DNA of 64,000 bases from an uncultured Tolumonas sp. (lineage in GTDB: Bacteria > Pseudomonadota > Gammaproteobacteria > Enterobacterales > Aeromonadaceae). The notes beneath the pieces are model-generated. The model saw nothing but the letters and a program-made list of their open reading frames with translations. It was not told the DNA's origin and ran no database searches. The stretch lies in contig NZ_OY781368.1 of NCBI RefSeq assembly GCF_963676665.1, positions 62,001 through 126,000 of the forward strand, read 5' to 3'. Shown piece after piece: positions 9,315-17,039 of the stretch (position 1 is its first letter; each line of letters begins with the position of its first letter). Both the position numbers and the translations under genes were made by a program.

Positions 9315-9677
9315 TCAGAACGGTGGTGTGACTTCTAAAAATAAATCGTTGATCTCTCTGCGGTAATAGCGTCCATTTTTTACATAGTAACGGATCCCGT
9401 TGTAGTCAATGATTGCCATTTCACCATTGTTGTATGGCATGGTATACATGGGCTGATTGTTGATGATGGTGATATTGCTGGGTTGTTCTACTTGTTCATA
9501 CATATCGTCATGCATGACATACCAGAGATTATCTAAAAAGAAATAGGTAATACCGGCGATGATGTAGGTGCGGTATCCGTGTGGCATTTCACGATAATAA
9601 CGGGGATGATCATGCTCTTCATGATGTTCAAAAATGATTTGGGCTCGGTTCCGCTCCCAATTCCCGTCCTCGGTCAC
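9315..9677 (-). pseudogene. DUF6515-like periplasmic protein, 3' part after a frameshift
   Basis: The frame carries MPHGYRTYIIAGITYFFLDN, then YNGIRYYVKNGRYYRR, a repeated Gly-Tyr pattern like that of DUF6515-type envelope proteins. The nominal GTG at 9677 has no ribosome site, and the same frame is open upstream into the region where the 9749-10207 frame ends. Together the two frames would make one secreted protein: signal peptide, Gln/Pro/Asn-rich linker, then this domain. I therefore read them as one gene broken by at least one frameshift between about 9680 and 9760. Function is unknown. Confidence 0.5.
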
Positions 9678-9748
9678 TTCGAGCAGGTTCTGGATGTCTA
9701 TCTCTTTGTGGTGCCAATGGAGGAACAGTATGGTTGCCCTGTACGTTG

Positions 9749-10207
9749 TTAACGGAAGGTTTGGTTGCTGCTGGGCAGAATGGGTTGCCGGTTCTGTGGT
9801 GTATTGTTGGGTAGTTGATGCATTCTGTCCGGCACGCCACTATTGATAGCAGGTGAAGAATTCACAGGCGCTTGTTGAGGACGTGTGTTGGTTGGCTGCT
9901 GCATAGGGATAGGCTGAATGATCGTGGTGTGGCCGTTCCACATGCTGAACTGCTGCTCGGTTTTTCTGCACCATTCGGTAGCCGGATCCCTTGGGCAGGA
10001 ACTTGTTCTGTATGGGTCGTATTGCCGGCAGCCCGCTGCTGGTTTTCCATTCTGGTTCACCGGATGATTTTGTTCGCCGGGGTGCATTTCATGTTGTTTG
10101 CGCAGTAATTCGGGATCACTAGCCTTATCATCTGCATAAGACACAGAGGAAATGCCAATAAATGCTACCATGCCACACACAGACAGGATTAAGTTGGATA
10201 TACGCAA
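9749..10207 (-). pseudogene. Signal peptide and linker, 5' part of the same broken gene
   Basis: From TTG 10207, with GGAGG five bases upstream (GTG 10219 is in frame but overlaps that site), the protein starts MRISNLILSVCGMVAF and has a likely signal peptide ending near SYADD. A Cys-bearing region (GCRQYDPYRTSSCPRDP) and a Gln/Pro/Asn-rich linker follow before it stops at TTCCGT-TAA. The domain that should follow such a linker is found in another frame at 9315-9677. Alternatively this is a small secreted protein in its own right. Confidence 0.45.
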
Positions 10208-10259
10208 ATTAGCCTCCACAGGCTTTTATTATTCGCTGTTGATCCAAGCATATATATAG

Positions 10260-10440
10260 TTTTGTTTTATAGGGTGCTAAGTCATATTTGAGTGCCGCCT
10301 GAAAGCGATTACGTTCTCTGGATTGTGAGTTTTCGTTACTGCGCATCTTCATGCTGGGCATGTCAATCCAGCATTGAGTTGCAAGGATCATGGGAATAAC
10401 TCATCGGCGGCAATGAAAAAACTTTCTCGGTAACAAATCA
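10260..10440 (-). pseudogene. Decayed fragment of a second hipA
   Basis: On the minus strand one frame reads SFFIAADELF, and after a one- or two-base shift the next reads MILATQCWIDMPSMKMRS. Intact hipA in this window reads PFIAANELF, directly followed by MILARNAGIDVPNVEIRS. The same order and spacing identify this as a relic of a hipA paralogue covering the middle of the kinase. No start signal, no promoter and no remaining catalytic motif are seen. Confidence 0.6.
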
Positions 10441-10572
10441 CAGTGAACAAGAGTAATTAATATATTTGTGTGAAGGGATTTAATCTGTACCGATAGCAGT
10501 ATTACCTGAACCTGATGTCAAAAGCAGTCTCAGGGAAACTCCAAGAGCTGCGTTTATTCCTCTGACATACTG

Positions 10573-10834
10573 TTATCGCCAGAAGACATGTTCCTGGACA
10601 TGTTTTTCTTTTTTCATCTGGTCGTCAGACATGCTCATGCTATCGGCTGGTTTCTGCGTCATAGGCATGTCTGATTTCATGCTATCCTCTTTTCTCATCA
10701 TCTGGTCGTTTTGTTGTGAAGTAGCGGTATTGTTCTGAGTTTAAGTTGTCTTCCGCGTAAACTGGTGCAGTAGCAATACCTGTGATGAGAGCCAGTACAC
10801 TGGCATATAAAGAAACACGAATGATTGCGTTCAT
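10573..10834 (-). pseudogene. Methionine-rich periplasmic peptide (MrpX-like), frameshifted
   Basis: From ATG 10834, with GGAG six bases upstream, the frame encodes a clear signal peptide (MNAIIRVSLYASVLALITG, cleaved after PVYA) and then EDNLNSEQ. A single-base shift near 10740 moves into a frame reading SQQNDQMMRKEDSMKSDMP and SMSMSDDQMKKEK, which is rich in Met. Unshifted, the frame stops after 50 residues. Met-rich secreted peptides next to an ECF sigma factor, an NrsF-type anti-sigma factor and a methionine sulfoxide reductase match the hypochlorite-scavenging MrpX arrangement described in Azospira. Whether the frameshift is biological or an artefact is unknown. Nothing recognisable lies between 10441 and 10572. 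Confidence 0.5.
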
Positions 10835-10889
10835 AATAGTCTCCGTTAAAAGGGGGATAGGGATGACATACTGTGCATCCATTACCTCT

Positions 10890-10949
10890 TACGGATTGAG
10901 CAAAATAAAAGTTACAGCATTGATGTAACTTTTTTCTGTCAGTAACGTA
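10890..10949. promoter_or_regulatory. Divergent ECF-type promoter in an inverted repeat
   Basis: AAAAGTTAC at 10907-10915 pairs with GTAACTTTT at 10925-10933. Read leftward, GTAACT is followed after 16 bases by CGTA (plus coordinates 10890-10893). Read rightward, GTAACT is followed after 15 bases by CGTA (10946-10949). This resembles the GTAAC...CG(A/T)A pattern of SigF-group ECF promoters. The two promoters would drive the Met-rich peptide and the sigma gene from one shared palindrome. Confidence 0.45.
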
Positions 10950-10959
10950 TTTCTGGATA

Positions 10960-11523
10960 ATGATGACAAAAAATACGCAAATTACAGATGAACAACTGCG
11001 ATCATTGATACGACAGATCCGTTGTGGTGAGCAGACAGCTTATAAGACGCTATTGAACCAGCTTACGCCGGTATTGCGTCGGTTAGTGGTCATATATGCG
11101 ACACGTTGGAATGTTCGGGAATATGCGGAAGATATCATTCAGGAATCGCTGCTGGCGATACATCTGAAATTGCACACATATGATATTAACCTGCCGTTTC
11201 TTAGCTTGGGTTAACACGGGTAGCCAAGCATAAACTGATTGACCACATAAGGCGGCATAAAACTCAGCATGTGTCGATTGATGAAGAAGGCATTCCAGAG
11301 TTGTCAGTGCCGGGTAATCATGATGCATCAGGGGCGACGACAGATCTGCTGAAACTCCTTTAAACAGCTAAAACCGCCTGCGGATGAAATTATTTATGCT
11401 ATGAAGGTTGACGGTGCTTCATTAAAAGAGATTGCTGAGACATATCAATTGAGTGAAGCGAACGTCAAAGTCATCGTTCACCGAGGATTACAGAAATTGG
11501 CTGACATGGTGAGGAACAGATGA
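10960..11523 (+). pseudogene. SigF-type ECF sigma factor with multiple frameshifts
   Basis: Region 2 is readable from ATG 10960 (EQTAYKTLLNQLTPVLRRLV, then YAEDIIQESLLAIHLKLHTY). The frame then breaks near 11205, again near 11222 (VAKHKLIDHIRRHKTQHVS in the new frame) and near 11360. It ends as region 4 (KEIAETYQLSEANVKVIVHR, then GLQKLADMVRNR). The pieces are in the right order and together give about 185 residues, usual for this sigma group. The final TGA overlaps the ATG of the anti-sigma gene, the normal coupled layout. Three shifts in 150 bases mean the gene cannot work as written. Confidence 0.75.
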
Positions 11524-12149
11524 TGAATACAAATGAACTAATCTCTATTTTATCTCAGACACCACCGCCGAAAGCGCCTTGCCGGATCACTGTTCTGGCT
11601 GGGGGAATTTTGCTGCTGTCAGCGTTATTCACGTTTGTGCTGTTGGGAGTACGACCTGAGCTGCAAGGTGGCCATGTACCGTTATCTTTCTGGATGAAAA
11701 GCGTCCTCTTAACATTAAACGTACTGGTTTGTATTCAGGAACTAGATCGTGTGAGCCGACCACAACCGCGTGCGCAGCAACCTTGGTTGTGGCGGCTACT
11801 GGTTTCATTCGTGTTTATTTGTCTGGGTATCGAATGGCTGACTGTTGATGCCAGTACGATCCTGCATGGTTTTCTGCTGCCTAATTTTCCTGAATGTCTT
11901 GTGGCTGTTTCAGTCTATGGTAGTGCTGGATTGCTGGGCATGAACTGGCTATTGAAGTTCTACGCGCCGGCAGATACCAGACAGTGTGCCAGTGTTGCCG
12001 GCTTGACTGCGGCAGCGGCGGGGGCAGTGGGATATTCCATCCACTGCCCGCTGGACAGCCCAACTTTCATTGTTGTCGCTTATGGTATCCCCATTCTTAT
12101 TCTAGGCTGGGTTGGTCGGCGCTTTTTGACAAAAAAAATTGCCTGGTAG
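11520..12149 (+). CDS. nrsF: NrsF-type (DUF1109) membrane anti-sigma factor
   Basis: A 209-residue membrane protein with about six hydrophobic segments. Signatures of the DUF1109/NrsF family are visible: GVRPEL after the first membrane helix, a long middle region, and the C-terminal GAVGYSIHCPLDSPTFIVVA ending in GRRFLTKK. Family members hold a SigF-type ECF sigma factor at the membrane and release it on oxidative or metal stress, probably through the conserved Cys of the HCP motif, which is present here. The ATG at 11520 overlaps the end of the broken sigma gene; a second ATG lies at 11523. Intact despite its broken partner. Confidence 0.8.
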   Translation: MMNTNELISILSQTPPPKAPCRITVLAGGILLLSALFTFVLLGVRPELQGGHVPLSFWMKSVLLTLNVLVCIQELDRVSRPQPRAQQPWLWRLLVSFVFICLGIEWLTVDASTILHGFLLPNFPECLVAVSVYGSAGLLGMNWLLKFYAPADTRQCASVAGLTAAAAGAVGYSIHCPLDSPTFIVVAYGIPILILGWVGRRFLTKKIAW

Positions 12150-12211
12150 TGTAACCTTCCCAGTTAGCGGTTCGTATTTATAGGAAAATCATTTCAAAAA
12201 AGGATTTTCCT

Positions 12212-13888
12212 ATGTCCATTTTCACTCCACATAACGCACTGGCGCTTGCCGAGGGGTTTGGTCTCGCGTTTTCACCGTGCATTTTACCCATATTGCCTTT
12301 TATTCTGGCTGCCTCATCAACGGGGGGGCGGGCCAGGCCTTTTCTGATCATCAGTGGATTTATTAGTAGTTTCACAATGTTCGCACTGCTGTCGCGGAAA
12401 ATATTTACGTTACTCGCTATCCAGCAGGATACCTTGCAGCACGGTGCGTTTCTCCTGTTGCTGTTGCTTGGTTTGATCATGCTGATCCCTGTGCTGGAAG
12501 GGCGTTTTGCTTTTTTTACCAATGGATTAGCCAATAATGCCGAAGCATTGTCGTCAGGCAAGCGGGCTGATAGTGTTCTGGGCGGTTTTCTGGTCGGAAC
12601 GTTGATCGGTGTGGTATGGACTCCCTGCGCGGGGCCGCTATTGGCGGCGGCATTACTGCAGGTGGTGCAGGCCAAAACAGATGCTGATGCCATTGCGACT
12701 GTTTTGTTTTTCAGTGTGGGCACCGCAATCCCCATGCTGATTATTTCTGTTTTTGGGCAGCGACTGACAACACAGATCCGGCAATTTGCCAAATATACCA
12801 CGCTATTTCGCAGAGGTATGGGGTTGCTGGTAGTGGTGTTTGCGCTGTTTGGCTTGTTTGATTTCAATGTCGGGGTTTGGGCTGTGTCTTCACCAGCGAT
12901 CTCATCGGTGGAAGCGGACAAGTCGGCGGATTTGGTTCAACCCGCGACAGTGGCAAGTTCGGCGCAGCCGATCGCAGAAACAAAACAGTCTGCACCGGAA
13001 ATTACAGGAATTACACAATGGTTCAATTCATCTCCTCTTACGGTTACACAGTTAAAAGGGAAGGTCGTACTGGTTGATTTCTGGACCTATTCCTGCATCA
13101 ACTGTATCCGGACTTTGCCATATATTGAGCGTTGGTATGAACAATACAAGGAACAAGGACTGGTCGTTATTGGTGTGCACTCACCGGAGTTTCCGTTTGA
13201 AAGCCAGCCAGCAAATGTGGCCAAAGCAATCAAACAATTTGGCATCAGCTATCCGGTTGCATTAGATAACCAATTTGCGACCTGGATGAATTATCACAAT
13301 AGTTACTGGCCGGCACATTACCTGATCGACCGCAATGGGCAGATCGTCGAAAGCCATTTCGGGGAAGGTAATTATCTTGAAACAGAGAATAAGATCCGTT
13401 CTTTGCTGGGGATGCAACCTGCGCCAATACAAAATTCGGAAGCCCGTATGACAAGCAATGGACAAACACAAGAAACCTATCTCGGATTGGAGCGGGCCGA
13501 ACGTTTTGTCAGCAAGGAAAGCAGGCTCTCTCTGCAATCGTATTCTTTTCCCGAAAAATTAGAGCTCCATGACTGGGCATTACAAGGAAAATGGCTTAGT
13601 CAGGAGAATTTTATCGTACCGAAAACAGCACAGGCACAACTCAAACTGCACTTCAAAGCCGGCAAGGTTTTTCTGGTTATGGGCAGCCAAGATGGTAAAC
13701 CTGTGGCGATCAATGTTCACCTCGAACATGGCGTGAATCTAAGCTCAGAAGTGCATAACAACACATTACTGGTCAATGAGCATCGGTTGTATGAAGTGGC
13801 GGCACTAAAAGATGTTGAAGATGACATTGTTACGATCTCAGTGGATAAAGAGCTTGTTGAAATGTATTCATTTACCTTCGGGAATTAG
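12212..13888 (+). CDS. DipZ-like fusion: CcdA membrane domain plus thioredoxin domain
   Basis: A 558-residue membrane protein. An N-terminal CcdA/DsbD-like domain (1-215) has Cys23 in FSPCILP and Cys139 in WTPCAGP, the pair that carries electrons across the membrane. A flexible linker leads to a TlpA/AhpC-type thioredoxin domain with SCINC (Cys295, Cys298). The C-terminal domain (about 415-558) is typical of DipZ proteins. It would move reducing power from the cytoplasm to periplasmic thiols. AGGA lies eight bases before the ATG. Its position between nrsF and msrB suggests that it recycles the periplasmic methionine sulfoxide reductase; this is inference. Confidence 0.85.
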   Translation: MSIFTPHNALALAEGFGLAFSPCILPILPFILAASSTGGRARPFLIISGFISSFTMFALLSRKIFTLLAIQQDTLQHGAFLLLLLLGLIMLIPVLEGRFAFFTNGLANNAEALSSGKRADSVLGGFLVGTLIGVVWTPCAGPLLAAALLQVVQAKTDADAIATVLFFSVGTAIPMLIISVFGQRLTTQIRQFAKYTTLFRRGMGLLVVVFALFGLFDFNVGVWAVSSPAISSVEADKSADLVQPATVASSAQPIAETKQSAPEITGITQWFNSSPLTVTQLKGKVVLVDFWTYSCINCIRTLPYIERWYEQYKEQGLVVIGVHSPEFPFESQPANVAKAIKQFGISYPVALDNQFATWMNYHNSYWPAHYLIDRNGQIVESHFGEGNYLETENKIRSLLGMQPAPIQNSEARMTSNGQTQETYLGLERAERFVSKESRLSLQSYSFPEKLELHDWALQGKWLSQENFIVPKTAQAQLKLHFKAGKVFLVMGSQDGKPVAINVHLEHGVNLSSEVHNNTLLVNEHRLYEVAALKDVEDDIVTISVDKELVEMYSFTFGN

Positions 13889-13893
13889 GGATC

Positions 13894-14485
13894 ATGATGT
13901 TTGTACGTTATCTCTTACTACCAATATTGGTGTTGATGGGGCGTTGGTCTGTGCTGGCCACGGAACCTGCAAACGGACAACAAACTCTGATTATAAAGGC
14001 ACCCCTTAACAACTGAACAATTTGCTGTGACGCGAAAAGAGGGTACCGAGCTGCCATTTCATAATCTTTATTGGAACAATCATCAGAAGGGTATTTATGT
14101 TGATATCATTTCGGGCATTCCTCTGTTTTCCTCAGCAGACAAATTTGATTCAGGTACCGGATGGCCGAGTTTCACTCGGCCAATCACAAAAAATGTCATC
14201 GCAGACACAGACGATGTTAGTTTGGAACTTGTACGGACAGAAGTGTATGCAGTCAAATCGGGTGTCCATTTAGGCCATGTATTCGATGATGGACCCGCTG
14301 ACAAAGGTGGATTGCGCTATTGTATTAATTCTGCAGCACTGGATTTTATTCCTGATAATGAAATAAAGGCTCGAGGTTCAGGCCGCTGACGTTATCAACA
14401 GGAAAATAGCTACTACTTCCTGCTCAAAATTGAGCGTCGTGGTTATCCGATGAAATTAAGCAGCATGAGGTCGCACGTTGGCTGA
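13894..14485 (+). pseudogene. msrB: Exported methionine sulfoxide reductase B, frameshift and in-frame stop
   Basis: From ATG 13894 the frame encodes a signal peptide (MMFVRYLLLPILVLMGRWSV) and shifts near 14000. The MsrB domain then follows in another frame from LTTEQFAVTRKEGTELPFHN. The fold signatures are DSGTGWPSFTRP, VRTEVYAVKSGVHLGHVFDD and the catalytic Cys in LRYCINSAALDF. The Cys pairs that bind zinc in many MsrB proteins are replaced (YVDIISGIPLFSS; YAVKSG), as is the usual resolving-Cys position (SGTGW). A TGA at 14387-14389 interrupts the frame, which then stays open to 14485 (YQQENSYYFLLKIERRGYP). The family reduces methionine-R-sulfoxide. Confidence 0.75.
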
Positions 14486-14696
14486 CCCATGGGATGATGA
14501 TCCATCCTCTGTTTACTGAGTTGCAAAAAGTTGGAAACACAACTCAAGACGGCACAAGCAATATTATAATGATGTTTTTAAGCTCTCTGAAGTAGAGAGT
14601 TACAACAATGGCAGAGATAACAATCGGGTAAGACCGAAGATATCAGAGTATGGTTAAGTAAATGACTGATAAAGTCGCCTAATGAATGAGACCGAT

Positions 14697-14801
14697 ATCT
14701 AAGCGAAATTTATCATGGCTATGGTAAAAAATTGCCAATGGAAAGCCGTATGTAGTGCCGTCCAGTGAGCAACACGAACGAGTTTGAGTTTTTTGTTAGA
14801 T
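14697..14801 (-). repeat. attC-like site 1
   Basis: Read on the minus strand, it opens with ATCTAAC (fits RYYYAAC) six bases after the stop of the TauE-like frame and closes with CTTAGAT (one mismatch to GTTRRRY). The block at about 14740-14790 (TAGTGCCGTCCAGTGAGCAA) is nearly the same as in site 3. The remaining 14486-14696 holds nothing I recognise. Confidence 0.5.
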
Positions 14802-14806
14802 TTGCC

Positions 14807-15139
14807 TTATGCCAATGACTTGATAGCTAAGCATGTTGTTAAGATGCCAGAGACAAGGATCAGATAAAGCGAAAGCTTTTTGAACACCTGTTCGTTTACC
14901 CGATGAATAGATTTTGCGCCTAAAAATGCGCCAATAATCAAACTTGGTAGCAACCAAATCAGATGTGACTCTACATCAGCATTGAGTAAGCCAGCAGAAT
15001 AAAAACCAGCCACAGTGAATGCATTCAATATCACACCCATCGCAGTGCCATTAGCACGGAACACTTCTTTTGAAACACCTTGGGTGAAACCAGCAAAAAG
15101 AATGACAATGATCGATAAGATAATAAGCATGTAGGTCAC
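14807..15139 (-). CDS. Half-size TauE/SafE-like membrane protein
   Basis: A 110-residue membrane protein with about three to four hydrophobic segments, resembling only the C-terminal half of TauE/SafE anion exporters: GVSKEVFRANGT, then LIIGAFLGAKSIHRVN and a final hydrophobic helix. Full family members have about 250 residues in two repeats. The frame begins right after the boundary of attC-like site 2 (GTG 15139 or ATG 15130) and ends a few bases before site 1, so the cassette never held more than this half in its current form. It could be a single-repeat protein or a truncated one. Confidence 0.55.
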   Translation of the reverse strand: MTYMLIILSIIVILFAGFTQGVSKEVFRANGTAMGVILNAFTVAGFYSAGLLNADVESHLIWLLPSLIIGAFLGAKSIHRVNEQVFKKLSLYLILVSGILTTCLAIKSLA

Positions 15140-15155
15140 AAGTATTTATTGGTAA

Positions 15156-15215
15156 ATCTAACTTCGTTTTATGCGGTGGCACGTAGTGCCATCCGACATG
15201 AAAATTTTGTTAAGT
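15156..15215 (-). repeat. attC-like site 2
   Basis: A 60-bp site. On the minus strand it opens ACTTAAC and closes GTTAGAT, both perfect to the integron RYYYAAC and GTTRRRY consensus. The centre holds the inverted repeat TGGCAC-GTA-GTGCCA. It lies about 20 bases after the parE stop, as expected of a cassette recombination site. Confidence 0.65.
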
Positions 15216-15235
15216 TCGCTTTTTGACCTTATCGA

Positions 15236-15523
15236 TCATTTCAGTTTTAATAATCGTTCACTTCGCCACACTCTGATAACTTGCACTTCATCTACTTTCA
15301 GCAGATAAACAATACGGTAGGGCGGATGAATAAGTTCTCGGAGCGATGGAAGACCATATTCAGGGACAATACGTCCCATCTGAGGATGTTCAGATAGATT
15401 TTCAATATGGTTAAAAATATCATCAACATGTTTCTCCCCGATATGTTCAACACCTTCAAGTTTATAATGTTCTTTGATATCGATAAGATCTTCGTAAGTA
15501 GAATCGGTGATCGTAATTTTCAT
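15236..15523 (-). CDS. parE: ParE/RelE-superfamily toxin
   Basis: A 95-residue toxin of the ParE/RelE fold. It starts MKITITDSTYEDLIDIKEHY and ends with the typical PPYRIVYLLKVDEVQVIRVW strand pair and a RSERLLKLK tail. It is encoded immediately after the Phd antitoxin, the TAA of which overlaps the ATG by one base. ParE members poison gyrase, RelE members cut mRNA; the sequence alone does not decide. The gene ends about 20 bases before attC-like site 2, so the pair is a probable integron cassette. Complete in length. Confidence 0.85.
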   Translation of the reverse strand: MKITITDSTYEDLIDIKEHYKLEGVEHIGEKHVDDIFNHIENLSEHPQMGRIVPEYGLPSLRELIHPPYRIVYLLKVDEVQVIRVWRSERLLKLK

Positions 15524-15792
15524 TAGCGCAAGCCCAGTTTCTTCTTGGCATCATCAAGAGACATTGTTCTGCCTTCTTGAGCATCCGTAAGACCCTGAGC
15601 AATTGCTTTGAGAAAAGCGCATTCTTCTTCACGAGTTTCGTATTCAGCCAAGGACTGGACGACTGCAACCCCACGACCTCGACTGGTAAGAAGAATGGGG
15701 CGTTGAGTTTCAACGGTTTGATTAACAATTTTGCCTGGATTCACTTTGAGATCGGACAATGGAACCACATCTTCTGAGAATTTGACTTGCAT
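15523..15792 (-). CDS. phd: Phd/YefM-family antitoxin
   Basis: An 89-residue antitoxin. The N-terminal Phd fold is clear: VPLSDLKVNPGKIVNQTVET, then RPILLTSRGRGVAVVQSLAE. The tail (GLTDAQEGRTMSLDDAKKKL) should wrap the toxin. It is first in a two-gene operon with the ParE-like toxin, one-base overlap. Family members repress their own promoter, which would lie in 15793-15880. That interval holds no gene. Confidence 0.85.
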   Translation of the reverse strand: MQVKFSEDVVPLSDLKVNPGKIVNQTVETQRPILLTSRGRGVAVVQSLAEYETREEECAFLKAIAQGLTDAQEGRTMSLDDAKKKLGLR

Positions 15793-15883
15793 TATGGTAT
15801 CTCGATTGTGATCTATAGACCTGATTATAGCACCGGTTAACAGGTCTTCAATGTTTAATCGAGGCTTGCTATGACAAATAAGA

Positions 15884-15960
15884 ACTTAACTTTTAATTAA
15901 ACGACGGCACGCAGTGCCGTCCAGTGAGCAAAGCGAACAAGTTTCAATTTTTTATTGTGC
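15884..15960 (-). repeat. attC-like site 3
   Basis: The minus strand opens with a degenerate GCACAAT and closes with GTTAAGT (fits GTTRRRY). The centre is a strong inverted repeat, GACGGCAC-GCA-GTGCCGTC. CAGTGCCGTCCAGTGAGCAA is shared with site 1, showing these belong to one repeat family. Confidence 0.55.
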
Positions 15961-16077
15961 GGTAGCAAAAAAGTAAATTTGCTAATTATTACCGCGAAAC
16001 TTTATAAAACCATCGTTTCGAGGAATTACCCGCCAGCGATGTGGACGGCTGCTGAAACATGGTGAGCCGCTGAGATT

Positions 16078-16278
16078 TCAGGTGGAGCAGGACATGAACA
16101 AACTGTTATGTTTCAGTAGCCAAGCCCTTCGATAATGAGCTGCAAATAAGGTTGTTAAATCGCAGATTTCCGTCATTCCAAACACGAAAATATCCATCAC
16201 TGTGCCAGTGAAATCTTTGCTGTCACAAAATTGCCCCATTCTCCCAGGATCAACAATCTCTTTCATTTCCTTCGGCAT
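16078..16278 (-). CDS. Small hypothetical frame
   Basis: A 66-residue frame on the cassette strand between attC-like sites 4 and 3. An internal ATG (fifth codon) has AAGG upstream. There is no recognised family, signal peptide or convincing domain. It could be a cassette gene or a chance frame. Confidence 0.25.
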   Translation of the reverse strand: MPKEMKEIVDPGRMGQFCDSKDFTGTVMDIFVFGMTEICDLTTLFAAHYRRAWLLKHNSLFMSCST

Positions 16279-16340
16279 CTATTTACCAAACAAAGCTAAT
16301 GCCTGTTACTATATAATGTGAAAAAGTAAAAGGAGTGATC

Positions 16341-16673
16341 ATGCGGCGCATTAGTAAATATCTAGTGAAAAAGCAGTACGGTGCACGCCGCGCCTCTGCA
16401 TTAGCTCGACCAGAGCCTAATCTTAGAAAAAACCGAATCAATCTTCGATTAAACCCCTCCGAGCGAGCAATCATTGGTCTAGCCGCAGCGAACATCGGGA
16501 TCACAATCCCTCAATTTATTCGCGAAACTATCCGGGGACTGATCGAAGAACTGAATGCCAGTGATTCTCCGGATGATTGCGTGAAATTTTTGATGGGGGA
16601 TGCAGAATGCAAGACACTAGAAAATCCAGATCGTGATGCGACTGTCGTGCTGAATTACCTGCAAAAGTTTTAA
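16341..16673 (+). CDS. Ribbon-helix-helix-like small protein
   Basis: A 110-residue protein. A basic N-terminus is followed by RINLRLNPSERAIIGLAAAN, then IGITIPQFIRETI, a strand-helix-helix pattern of ribbon-helix-helix DNA-binding proteins such as DUF1778 antitoxins or MobC-like factors. The acidic tail has ECKTLENPDRDATVVLNYLQ, which could contact a partner. ATG 16341 is chosen because AGGAG lies five bases upstream. It is followed 40 bases later by another small gene in the same direction, so the two may be a pair of antitoxin/toxin type; no toxin motif is recognised in the second gene. Confidence 0.55.
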   Translation: MRRISKYLVKKQYGARRASALARPEPNLRKNRINLRLNPSERAIIGLAAANIGITIPQFIRETIRGLIEELNASDSPDDCVKFLMGDAECKTLENPDRDATVVLNYLQKF

Positions 16674-16713
16674 CTCTTGTAGAGAATACCGAGCGATGTA
16701 GAAAGGAGTTGAT

Positions 16714-17004
16714 ATGTTTTATGTCGGTGTAAGCTATTACTACGCAACCGGTGAAGGGGTCACTATCTATGTCGCTAGTGGTGATGAAGCATCAATACGA
16801 GCATCTATTCCTGAATACTTCCATCCAGGTCTTACAATTTTAACTCCTGCAGATTGGGTTAAAGCCTCTACAGAGGACACTGATGATGACATCCATGTAA
16901 TTGCGAATATTCTTAAATCCCATTTACCGATGTTATGGACTCAACTTGAGAAAAGAGGGTGCCACATAGATATTTTTATGAAGCACCATTTTAACTATGG
17001 CTAG
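16714..17004 (+). CDS. Small hypothetical protein next to the RHH-like gene
   Basis: A 96-residue protein, MFYVGVSYYYATGEGVTIYV, with an acidic middle (ASTEDTDDDIHVIANI) and His/Cys near the end (CHIDIFMKHHFNYG). AAGGAG lies five bases before the ATG, a strong site. It has no membrane segment or signal peptide, and I recognise no family. It sits 40 bases after 16341-16673 on the same strand and is probably cotranscribed. Confidence 0.5.
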   Translation: MFYVGVSYYYATGEGVTIYVASGDEASIRASIPEYFHPGLTILTPADWVKASTEDTDDDIHVIANILKSHLPMLWTQLEKRGCHIDIFMKHHFNYG

Positions 17005-17039
17005 TTGAGACTGGCTCATAGCTTTCCTCTTCTGCTTTA

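Noticed and set aside
12178-12921. Minus-strand 247-residue frame opposite dipZ
   Set aside because: Shadow of a strongly supported gene; low-complexity Ser/Asn/Ala composition and no start signals.
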